From positions 1-28,812 of the forward strand of contig DIUJ01000082.1 of NCBI GenBank assembly GCA_002422315.1: 28,812 nt of DNA, written 5' to 3'. This document shows, one piece after another, positions 7,826-15,194 of this stretch. Source of the DNA: Bacteroidetes bacterium UBA6161 (GTDB taxonomy: Bacteria > Bacteroidota > Bacteroidia > NS11-12g > UBA955). The notes under the pieces were generated by a model, which was not told the origin of the DNA, searched no databases, and was given only the letters and a program-made list of their open reading frames with translations. The position numbers and the translations under genes are program-made. Each line of letters starts with the position of its first letter. Positions within the stretch are counted from its first letter, which is position 1.

Positions 7826-8629
7826 ATGCATACAGAACAAGACTCTTTATACGACAATTTAGAAAGCATGCAAGCGCATGAAATCCTTGAAGGAATAAAC
7901 AAAGAAGACCAAAAAGTTGCAAAAGCTGTGCAAAAAGCAATCCCACAGATAGAAAAAGCTGTGGTTCAGATCGTAAAAAATTTGAAAGAAGGAGGCAGAT
8001 TGTTTTATTTAGGAGCAGGTACCAGCGGGCGCTTGGGTATAGTAGATGCAAGTGAGTGCCCTCCTACATACGGTGTGTCACACGATTTGGTGATTGGGAT
8101 TATAGCTGGGGGAGATGGTGCAATACGCAAAGCGGTAGAATTTGCTGAAGACGATACAACACAAGGTTGGAAAGACCTTCAAGCATTCCAAATAAGCAAC
8201 AAAGACTTTGTGGTAGGCATAAGTGCTAGCGGCCGAACTCCCTATGTACTTGGTGTACTGCAAGCGTGCAACAGCCAAGGCATAGCCAATGCTTGCATAG
8301 TTTGCAATGGTGGCAGTAGTATAGCCCAAGAGGCCATGTTCCCTATTGAAGTCCTTACTGGTCCAGAATTTGTTACCGGAAGTACCCGCATGAAAGCAGG
8401 AACAGCACAAAAACTTGTTCTTAATATGCTTACAACTAGCACTATGGTTTTACTAGGTAAAGTAAAAGGAAATAAAATGGTAGACATGCAATTGTCTAAC
8501 CAAAAACTAATTGAAAGGGGGGTGAAAATGATTCTAGAAAAAACCAATATGGATTCTACTTTAGCTAAAAATAAATTACTAGAACTTGGAAGTGTTCGTA
8601 AGGTTTTAGAATGGTTTGAAAAGAATTAA
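7826..8629 (+). CDS. murQ: N-acetylmuramic acid 6-phosphate etherase
   Basis: Cleaves the lactyl ether of MurNAc-6-phosphate to GlcNAc-6-phosphate and D-lactate, a cytoplasmic step of peptidoglycan recycling. It has a SIS sugar-isomerase fold: LGAGTSGRLGIVDASECPP (62-80) holds the phosphate-binding loop and the probable catalytic Glu77; GISASGRTPYV and the TGSTRMKAGTAQKLVLNML block are the other family signatures. I place the start at ATG 7826, giving 267 aa and the N-terminus seen in the family (LESMQAHEILEGINKEDQKVA). A TTG at 7790 would extend it into the preceding gene. No kinase (anmK) or MurNAc PTS gene is adjacent. It converges on the GGGPS-like gene, 17 bp away. Confidence 0.96.
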   Translation: MHTEQDSLYDNLESMQAHEILEGINKEDQKVAKAVQKAIPQIEKAVVQIVKNLKEGGRLFYLGAGTSGRLGIVDASECPPTYGVSHDLVIGIIAGGDGAIRKAVEFAEDDTTQGWKDLQAFQISNKDFVVGISASGRTPYVLGVLQACNSQGIANACIVCNGGSSIAQEAMFPIEVLTGPEFVTGSTRMKAGTAQKLVLNMLTTSTMVLLGKVKGNKMVDMQLSNQKLIERGVKMILEKTNMDSTLAKNKLLELGSVRKVLEWFEKN

Positions 8630-8646
8630 TCCTTTCTTGTACTTTA

Positions 8647-9408
8647 TCAACTTAACAAGGATAACTCGTTGCGTTTTTTGGTAAATGCAGAAGTCAAAGA
8701 AGGGTCTTTTTCTAAAACACTTCCTAATACCACCATGTCGGCCCCGCTTTTCCACAATACAGAAGCTTGTTCTGGAGTTGTTACCCCGCCTCCTACAACA
8801 ATAGGTAAGCTGCAATGTTGTCTAACCAAATGCAACATTTCTTCAGAGATTGGCTTTTCGGCCCCGCTTCCACAGTCCATATACAAGAGTTTAAGACCAA
8901 GTAATTCTCCAGCTATAGCAGTAGCCATAGCTATTCCTGGCTTGTTGTAGGGTATAGGCTGTGTTTGGCTTATGTAACTTGCTGTGGTTGCTTTGCCACT
9001 GTCTATAAGCATATATCCTGTTGGCAATACTTCTATTCCACTTTGTTTTACAAATGGAGCAACTTGTACGTGTTTGCCTATGAGCAAGTCGGCATTTCTT
9101 CCTGAAATTAAGGATAAAAATAAAATTGCATCTGCTTTATTCGAAAATTGTAATTCATTCCCTGGGAAAATAACCAAGGGAATATGGGTTTTGCTTTGCA
9201 ACATTTCCAAACATATTTCCATTTGGCCTTTGTAAAGTAAACTGCCCCCAACAAATATATAATCTACAGAAGCTTTTTCTGCTTCGTGTAACATTTGGTT
9301 TAAAATCAACTCGTCGGTATCGGGGTCTATGAGTACCGACAACAGTTTTTTACCCTTTTCTTTGGCTAGTGTAATCTGCTCAAGTATAGTTGAGTGCTTG
9401 TTTTTCAA
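8647..9408 (-). CDS. Geranylgeranylglyceryl/heptaprenylglyceryl phosphate synthase-like (PcrB/GGGPS family)
   Basis: TIM-barrel prenyltransferase predicted to join sn-glycerol-1-phosphate to a polyprenyl diphosphate, making an archaeal-type ether lipid precursor. Family marks are LLSVLIDPDTDE (22-33, metal-binding Asp), VGGSLLYKG (53-61), FPGNELQFSNKADA (81-94), VLPTGYMLIDSG (127-138), LYMDCGSGAEKPI (175-187) and the phosphate-binding VVGGGVTTPEQA (204-215). The 253-aa length fits the GGGPS group found in Bacteroidota. The start is TTG at 9408; the reading frame contains no ATG before residue 39. A TACCTTTG box lies 29 bp upstream. The chain length of the prenyl substrate cannot be read from sequence, and the cellular role in bacteria of this phylum is little defined. 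Confidence 0.88.
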   Translation of the reverse strand: MKNKHSTILEQITLAKEKGKKLLSVLIDPDTDELILNQMLHEAEKASVDYIFVGGSLLYKGQMEICLEMLQSKTHIPLVIFPGNELQFSNKADAILFLSLISGRNADLLIGKHVQVAPFVKQSGIEVLPTGYMLIDSGKATTASYISQTQPIPYNKPGIAMATAIAGELLGLKLLYMDCGSGAEKPISEEMLHLVRQHCSLPIVVGGGVTTPEQASVLWKSGADMVVLGSVLEKDPSLTSAFTKKRNELSLLS

Positions 9409-9437
9409 GGAGTAGTTTCTATGTTGGGTTTGGGCTT

Positions 9438-9445
9438 CAAAGGTA
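9438..9445 (-). promoter_or_regulatory. -7 box TACCTTTG for the GGGPS-like gene
   Basis: Exact TAnnTTTG match on the minus strand, 29 bp before the TTG start. No clear TTTG -33 element is visible. It supports the unusual start codon being downstream of a real transcript start. Confidence 0.45.
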
Positions 9446-9639
9446 GCCTTTTTTTTAAAAAATCTATGGGATAGTAAACATAGAACAGCATTAAGAATGT
9501 GTTTTATTTTTTTATCCTTTGCGTATCTCGAGAAAAATCAGATTTGATACTTAGTTTGGCTACAAAAAAATCATCTACTTCTTTTTAAAGTCTTGGATTT
9601 GTATTCCCTTGCGCAAATTATTTGGATGTATAATTTAGG

Positions 9640-9671
9640 TTTAATAGATTACAATTTCTTTCGTATTTTTG
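9640..9671 (+). promoter_or_regulatory. Promoter of the secreted subtilase gene
   Basis: TTTA (9640-9643, one mismatch to TTTG), a 20-bp spacer, then TATTTTTG (9664-9671), an exact TAnnTTTG. It lies 22 bp before the ATG at 9694. This is one of the better two-part Bacteroidota promoter matches in the window. Confidence 0.6.
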
Positions 9672-9693
9672 CATTCCTTTTAAAGGCATAACT

Positions 9694-12600
9694 ATGCAAA
9701 AAAGACTACAATTATTGGTTCTTGCTCTACTCCTTTCCAACTTTTTGTTTGGGCAAGATTATTCTATAAAATTTAGAAATAAAACCATTGCGCCTCCCAA
9801 AGAAGGGCAACAAACTAACGATAGCTTGCTTCAAAGTGCCAGATATGGAGACAATTATTATTTGCTCGTTCAGTTTTATCAAATACCCAACGAAAATCAA
9901 AAGAAAGAACTAAAGGAAAAAGGCTTTCGTTTAGGAATGTATATTCAGCAAAATACATACACTGTGGTTTGCCCAGCCTCTAAAGTAATGTCATTGCATT
10001 CTTCCCTTATTCGAACCCTTATTCCTGTACCAAAAGAAGTAAAAACTGACGCTTTTGTTTTTGAAAAAACACCAAACTATACCCAAAATGAAATAAGCTT
10101 AACGCTTCAAACTTTTCCTCATTCCGATATTCAAGAAGCAATATATTCTCTTCAATCCAAGGGCATAGAGGTGGTATGGAAACACAGTAGCATGGGCCAT
10201 ATTGGGGTTAAAATTCATGGGTCTAGGTTATGGCAAATAGAACAATTGGCTACCATCTTATATATAGAGGCAGCGGCACCAGAAAACGAAAGCTATAATT
10301 TGCCAGGAACAGTTCTTCACAGAGCAAATATTTTAAACAACATGTTGCCCGGCAATAGGGGTCTAAAAGGCAAAGGAGTGATACTTGGGGAATGGGATGG
10401 TGCAGGACTTGGGGTACATATAGACCTACAGGGGCGAACAAAAAACATAGATCCTTTTGTGGCAGGCACAGGGGCAAACCATGCAACACACGTTGCGGGA
10501 ACCGTTTTGGGTGCAGGAAATTTGAATCCTTATTCTAGGGGAATGGCACCGGAGTCTCAGCTTTTTGCATGGGATTTTATAGGCAATGTAGTAATGGAAA
10601 TGGATACTAATTTATCCAAATATAATTATGTAATTACTCAAAATTCTTATGGTTACACCCCCGCAGGGGACCCCTGTACTGTAAGAGGCAGATACGATGG
10701 AAACAGCTATGGCTTGGATGTGTTGGTTAATAACAATCCTTATTTACTGCATGTGTATGCAAATGGCAATGCCCGTAGTAGCAATTGTATACCGGGTGGG
10801 TACAGAACAGTTGCCTCTGGCTATCAGTGCGCTAAAAATGTACTAACCGTTGGTGCTGTGACCGATGCCGATGGCAACAGTACTTTTCATTCTTATGGCC
10901 CTGCTTTGGATGGCAGGTTAAAACCTGATGTGTGCGGAATGGGGGTAAATGTAGTTTCTACCATGCCAGGCAATGGTTATAGTTCTATGAACGGAACCTC
11001 TATGGCTTGCCCAGGTGTTTCTGGAACAAGTTCTTTGCTTTATGAGCATTACAGAAAATTAAATGCAAACCAAGACCCCGCATTCCATACCATTAAAGCA
11101 GCGCTTTGTAATACTGCTTTTGATTTAGGAAACTTCGGACCCGATTTTATCTATGGATATGGCAGGGTAGATGGCGACAAAGCAGCACGGGTATTGGAAA
11201 ACAATTGGTATGTGTTAGATAGTGTAGGCAATCAAGACTCCTTCGTAAGAACCCTGAATGTAAACTCAAGTAACAATAGTGCAGAATTAAAGATTTTTCT
11301 TTGTTGGATGGATGTTCCAGCACTTAGTTCTACTGGAGCAGCCTTGGTTAATGATCTAGACCTAGTGGTAATTGACCCCAATGGAGATACCATAAGACCT
11401 TACGTGCCAGACCATACCAATGTTACAGCTGTTGCAACCAGGAAAATAGATACTCTAAATACAAACGAACAAGTAGTAATTTTAAATCCTCTCTCAGGAA
11501 ATTATAAAGTGGTGGTATTGGGTTCGCGTGTTCCAAGTGGCCCTTCTCATTTTACCCTTACATGGTTTGAAACGGAACCTTTTATAAACATGATTTTCCC
11601 TATGGGGGGCGAAAAATGGTACCCACCTTCCAATGCTTCTCGAGCCAGAAGGATTGTTTGGGATGGGTTTAATGTAAGAGGAAAACTCAAACTAGAATTT
11701 TCTGCAGACTCTGGTGCAACATGGACAACGTTGGTTTCTAATTTAGATAGTAATGTAAACAGTTGGTTGTGGAACAATGCTTCACCAAGCATTCATACCC
11801 ATACCGCTCTTATTAGGGTGGTTTCTACAGACACCTTCTTTAGTAGCCAAAGCCAAAATGTATTTACAATTATGGAAAATCCTAAGTCAATAGGACCTGA
11901 TGCTATTTTGTGCTCCGAGAGAATTACACTTACCTGGCCAAAGGATTCAAATTTTGTGGCAGCTAGAGTGTATATGCTTGTAGGCCCTGAAATGGAAGCA
12001 ATTGGAACAACAAAGGACACATTTTTTGTGGTTAAAAACCTAACAGATGCACAAGCATACTGGTTTGCCATAGCGGGGATAGACTCAAACGGTGCAGAAG
12101 GCATTAGAAGCCTTGCCAGAGCACACATACCCAATGGGCCAAATACTGGGCCTCAGATTACGCAGCAGCCATTCTCTGACTCGGTATGTGCCGGAATGTC
12201 TGTTTTGTTAAGTTCATCTTCTACGGCAAGCCCTTTTCCCCAATCTCGTTGGGAATTTAGCTCGGATAGTGGCGTAAGCTGGGATACAATGCCATACGAG
12301 CAAGGTAATACCTTACATTTTCCAGGTATTATCACAGATATAAACCGTTTCCTTTTTAGAAATGCCTATTTTAATAGCTGCGGAGGTTTTGAATATACCG
12401 ACACGGTTCATATTCTTGTCGATACGTCTATTCTGTTTACACAAATGCCTCAAAACCTTTTGCTATGCGAAGGCGATACCGCTTCTTTTGAAGTGGACCT
12501 ACAAAGCATTCACCATTTTGTATGGTCATGGGAAAAAAGTATAAACAACGGCACTACTTTTCAATATATATCCGCAAGCGATAGCCAATGGATTACCAAG

Positions 12601-14439
12601 ATAGATTCGGTGGATTTTTCAAAATCTGGAAATATGTTTAGGGTAAATGCTTCAAACCTATGTGGTACATTTTATTCCGATACCGCTAGCCTTGTGGTTC
12701 GGCCGCCATTGTCGCTTGTAATGCCCAAAGATACCATATTGTGTACCGGAGAAACCATAGAAATAGCAGGGATTCCTTCTGGTGGCGATACCTTAAACTA
12801 TTCCTATACATGGCAACCAACGGCAAGCAACGATAGCCTTTTACTCGCAAATCCAAGTATTAGTACCACTTATGTTCTAAACTTGTGGGACAATTGTTCC
12901 TCTATACCCGCCGTAGATTCTGTTAGAATTGAAAGAAGAGATGCCCTTGTTTTACAAATTACTAGTTCCGACACTACTGTTTGTATTGGTAGCCCTGCTG
13001 AAATTAATAGCATTGTAACAGGAGGCAACCCATTAACCTATGATATCAAATGGATTCATACCGGAAATAGCGCAAGTATAACAGAAAATTTTATTCCAAC
13101 TCAAGCTGGTTTTTATGGTATCAGTGTAACCGATAATTGCTCTGAAGAAACTCCCTCAGACAGTATTTATATAGACCTTTATGCTCCATTAAAAGTGAGT
13201 ATAGACCCCATAGATAGTATCTGCTATGGCCAAGTTGTTGGTTTGCAAGCAAGATCAGGCGGAGGGCTTCCTGGTGCTGCTAGTTTTAACTGGGACAATG
13301 GCAGCTCTTTTGATTCCTTGTATTCTGTTTCTCCTTTGACCTCTAATACCTACAAAGTAGTGTTAAGCGATGGGTGTACAGTGTTAAACGACACCGCCAA
13401 TATCGCTGTTTTGGTAAGGGCCCCACTCGCTTTCACCATTACCAATACCCCTGAAGTATGCTCAGGTAGTTCTGCTTCTGTAAATGTTTCCCCAAGCGGG
13501 GGAGTTGCAGCTACTTATAGCTATTCCTACAATCCCAATATTGGTTCTGGACCTAGTTTTAGCTTTATACCTGCTAATTCTCAAAAAGTAATTATCCTTT
13601 TAGAGGATGCTTGTTCTAATTCTTATACAGATAGTTTTTTAATACAAGTAAACCCATTGCCAAGCATGGAAATAACTGCTACTCCTAATCCTATTTGTCA
13701 AAACAGGGTGGTGAATTTTGAATGGACAGGAACAGCAAACGGAGCTATGACCCGATCCGAATGGAAAACTGAGGGTAAGAAATTTGCAACTGACCTTGCA
13801 AACACAAGTTATGCTTATACCAAACCGGGTACTTATTCTGTGGATTTAACAATAATAGATAGTAAAAACTGTAAGAACGATACCACATTCTTGGACCTTA
13901 TTACAGTGGAGGCAATGCCTATCCCTGATTTTACTTTTAATCCATTAGAGGCAACTTTGGACAATCCAAATGTGTTTTTTACCAATACTTCAAAATTTGC
14001 CAGTTCTATACAGTGGAATTTTGGGCAAGGATGGTTCTCTAACAACAACTCAGAACAAATAGAATTTGGAGATACAGGCAACTACTTGGTTACATTAACT
14101 GCGACCAATAGTCTTGGTTGTGACAGTTCTATAACAAAGATAGCTAGAGTAAACGATGTGTTTAAGCTTTTTGTACCTACTGCTTTTAGCCCAGATGGGA
14201 ACAATTGGAACGAAGAATGGCGGCCGATAGGAAGAGCTATACGTAAATATAATGTACAGGTGTTTGACCGTTGGGGCGCAAAAGTTTTCGAGTCCGACAG
14301 TCCATTGGTATCCTGGAAGGGTAGTGTGAACAACCAAGGGGAGATTCTACCTGAAGGTATTTACTTGTATAAAATCCGGATTATGGATATTTTCGGGGTA
14401 ACACATGCCAAAGAAGGAACGATTAGTTTAATAAAATAG
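9694..14439 (+). CDS. Secreted S8 subtilisin-like protease with tandem Ig-like repeats and type B T9SS sorting domain
   Basis: A 1581-aa protein predicted to be exported by Sec and then across the outer membrane by the T9SS. Order: signal peptide (1-20, ending FLFG); probable propeptide (to ~200); subtilase domain with Asp235 (GEWDGAG), His263 (NHATHVAG, where HGTHVAG is usual), oxyanion Asn in YANGNARS, and Ser436 (NGTSMACPG); a jelly-roll-like region; an FN3-like stretch (~745-815); two Ig-like units with Cys pairs 832/896 and 925/990; four very regular ~80-residue units with Cys pairs 1017/1068, 1097/1149, 1177/1228 and 1256/1307; PKD-like domains (~1325-1485); and a gliding-motility-associated C-terminal domain (~1488-1581, FVPTAFSPDGNNWNE, FDRWG, GIYLYKI). 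The triad is complete, so it is probably active. The substrate is unknown. Confidence 0.93.
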   Translation: MQKRLQLLVLALLLSNFLFGQDYSIKFRNKTIAPPKEGQQTNDSLLQSARYGDNYYLLVQFYQIPNENQKKELKEKGFRLGMYIQQNTYTVVCPASKVMSLHSSLIRTLIPVPKEVKTDAFVFEKTPNYTQNEISLTLQTFPHSDIQEAIYSLQSKGIEVVWKHSSMGHIGVKIHGSRLWQIEQLATILYIEAAAPENESYNLPGTVLHRANILNNMLPGNRGLKGKGVILGEWDGAGLGVHIDLQGRTKNIDPFVAGTGANHATHVAGTVLGAGNLNPYSRGMAPESQLFAWDFIGNVVMEMDTNLSKYNYVITQNSYGYTPAGDPCTVRGRYDGNSYGLDVLVNNNPYLLHVYANGNARSSNCIPGGYRTVASGYQCAKNVLTVGAVTDADGNSTFHSYGPALDGRLKPDVCGMGVNVVSTMPGNGYSSMNGTSMACPGVSGTSSLLYEHYRKLNANQDPAFHTIKAALCNTAFDLGNFGPDFIYGYGRVDGDKAARVLENNWYVLDSVGNQDSFVRTLNVNSSNNSAELKIFLCWMDVPALSSTGAALVNDLDLVVIDPNGDTIRPYVPDHTNVTAVATRKIDTLNTNEQVVILNPLSGNYKVVVLGSRVPSGPSHFTLTWFETEPFINMIFPMGGEKWYPPSNASRARRIVWDGFNVRGKLKLEFSADSGATWTTLVSNLDSNVNSWLWNNASPSIHTHTALIRVVSTDTFFSSQSQNVFTIMENPKSIGPDAILCSERITLTWPKDSNFVAARVYMLVGPEMEAIGTTKDTFFVVKNLTDAQAYWFAIAGIDSNGAEGIRSLARAHIPNGPNTGPQITQQPFSDSVCAGMSVLLSSSSTASPFPQSRWEFSSDSGVSWDTMPYEQGNTLHFPGIITDINRFLFRNAYFNSCGGFEYTDTVHILVDTSILFTQMPQNLLLCEGDTASFEVDLQSIHHFVWSWEKSINNGTTFQYISASDSQWITKIDSVDFSKSGNMFRVNASNLCGTFYSDTASLVVRPPLSLVMPKDTILCTGETIEIAGIPSGGDTLNYSYTWQPTASNDSLLLANPSISTTYVLNLWDNCSSIPAVDSVRIERRDALVLQITSSDTTVCIGSPAEINSIVTGGNPLTYDIKWIHTGNSASITENFIPTQAGFYGISVTDNCSEETPSDSIYIDLYAPLKVSIDPIDSICYGQVVGLQARSGGGLPGAASFNWDNGSSFDSLYSVSPLTSNTYKVVLSDGCTVLNDTANIAVLVRAPLAFTITNTPEVCSGSSASVNVSPSGGVAATYSYSYNPNIGSGPSFSFIPANSQKVIILLEDACSNSYTDSFLIQVNPLPSMEITATPNPICQNRVVNFEWTGTANGAMTRSEWKTEGKKFATDLANTSYAYTKPGTYSVDLTIIDSKNCKNDTTFLDLITVEAMPIPDFTFNPLEATLDNPNVFFTNTSKFASSIQWNFGQGWFSNNNSEQIEFGDTGNYLVTLTATNSLGCDSSITKIARVNDVFKLFVPTAFSPDGNNWNEEWRPIGRAIRKYNVQVFDRWGAKVFESDSPLVSWKGSVNNQGEILPEGIYLYKIRIMDIFGVTHAKEGTISLIK

Positions 14440-14440
14440 A

Positions 14441-14474
14441 AAAGGGAGTCCTCTATTTTTTGAGGATATCCTTT
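14441..14474 (+). terminator. Hairpin just after the subtilase gene
   Basis: AAAGG-GA-GTCCTC, an eight-base T-rich loop, then GAGGAT-AT-CCTTT: two stem blocks (5 and 6 bp, one G-T pair) separated by a 2x2 internal loop, starting 1 bp after the stop codon. The T-run after it is weak (TTCTTTT about 8 bp later), so terminator activity is plausible but not certain. Confidence 0.4.
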
Positions 14475-14584
14475 CGGGTATTCTTTTGTCATGGGTTAAA
14501 ACCCCAGGGCTATGAATATTATTCTCCTCTGGAGAAATGGAATCCTTTATCTTTTGAATTCCGATGGTTCTCTATCCTTAGAGT
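14475..14584. other. Non-coding leader of the repeat region, with small hairpins
   Basis: No gene is seen. It contains a perfect TTCTCC-TCT-GGAGAA hairpin (14522-14536), a GGGTT/AACCC inverted repeat (14493-14504), and a fragment TCTATCCTTAGAGTT (from 14571) that also occurs inside the downstream repeat units. This suggests a degraded earlier unit or element edge. Confidence 0.5.
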
Positions 14585-14840
14585 TTTCCTTTGGGTTGGT
14601 GTTTGCCGCCAACCAACCGACAAGTCACATCAACCTTTTGACCAATTGAAGATTGTAGATTTTTTTGCGTCATTGTTGGAGAGCAGGGAAAACCTCTGTT
14701 TATTCGTATTCCTATACCCTCGGTCTTCGGCTTCGCTCAGACACCGATGTGGTGGGAGGCTCCCTCTACCCTCTATCCTTAGAGTTCCGAAGGGCTCTAA
14801 GGATTTATAATGGATAGTAGTCTTGGACTACGAATTTTTC
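14585..14840 (+). repeat. Tandem structured non-coding repeat, copy 1
   Basis: First of two adjacent, nearly identical units (about 256 bp). From left to right it holds hairpin A GGTTGGTG-TTTGC-CGCCAACC (14594-14614, one G-T pair); an AT-rich central part; a CTTCGGCTTCGCTCAG hairpin-like block flanked by CGGT/ACCG (~14720-14748), which resembles dispersed palindromic repeats common in this phylum; hairpin D ATCCTTAGAG / CTCTAAGGAT (14775-14804); and a terminator-like GTAGTC-TTG-GACTAC (14817-14831) followed by TTTTT. Open reading frames here are broken by indels between copies, so it is not protein-coding. The orientation shown is that of the terminator-like T-run. Confidence 0.85.
14817..14839 (+). 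terminator. Terminator-like hairpin ending repeat copy 1
   Basis: Perfect 6-bp stem GTAGTC/GACTAC with a TTG loop, followed by GAATTTTT. The stem is short and only half GC, so strength is doubtful, but the same arrangement is kept in copy 2. Confidence 0.4.
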
Positions 14841-15080
14841 TTTCCTTTGGGTTGGTGTTTGCCACCAACCAACCGCATCACCATTTTGACCAATTGAAGA
14901 TTGTAGATTTTTTTGCGTCATTGTTGGAGAGCAGGGACAACCTCTGTTTATTCGTATTCCTATACCCTCGGTCTTCGGCTTCGCTCAGACACCGATGGGG
15001 TGGGCTCCCTCTATCCTTAGAGTTCCGAAGGGCTCTAAGGATTTATAATGGATAGTAGTCTTGGACTACGGATTTTTCTT
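14841..15080 (+). repeat. Tandem structured non-coding repeat, copy 2
   Basis: Second unit (about 240 bp), differing from copy 1 by a few substitutions and two small deletions (about 8-10 bp each). Hairpin A is now a perfect GGTTGGTG-TTTGC-CACCAACC (14850-14870): the G-T pair of copy 1 has become A-T, so pairing is kept. Hairpin D (15013-15042) is identical to copy 1. The CTTCGGCTTCGCTCAG block and the GTAGTC-TTG-GACTAC end (15055-15069, then ATTTTTCTT) are also retained. Confidence 0.85.
15055..15080 (+). terminator. Terminator-like hairpin ending repeat copy 2
   Basis: GTAGTC-TTG-GACTAC stem-loop followed by GGATTTTTCTT; same structure as the end of copy 1, with a slightly longer T-rich tail. 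Confidence 0.4.
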
Positions 15081-15194
15081 CAGAACAAAAGACAAATTCT
15101 GAAAGTTTAATATCTATAAAGCATATTCACAGACTACATGGCTTTGGCTGCTCATATAGACTGAGGGAAACGCTCCGTTTTACAATTCAAATAA
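15081..15194. other. Gene-free spacer after the repeats
   Basis: No gene is seen. A TTCAGAA/TTCTGAA inverted repeat with an 11-bp loop (15079-15103) straddles the end of copy 2. An AAACG-CTC-CGTTT mini-hairpin lies near 15167-15180, close to the 3' end of the minus-strand glycosyltransferase gene. Neither has a convincing T-run. Confidence 0.4.

Noticed and set aside
9409..9693. Possible small gene or RNA between the GGGPS-like gene and the subtilase
   Set aside because: AT-rich with two divergent promoters but no credible reading frame, hairpin or tRNA-like structure.
14460..15055. Two open reading frames sharing a peptide with SSASLRHR
   Set aside because: They are translations of the two non-coding repeat units; the copies differ by frame-breaking indels and the peptide is what the CTTCGGCTTCGCTCAG palindromic block encodes by chance.
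14585..15080. CRISPR array
   Set aside because: Only two long units with no short repeat/spacer alternation and no cas genes nearby.
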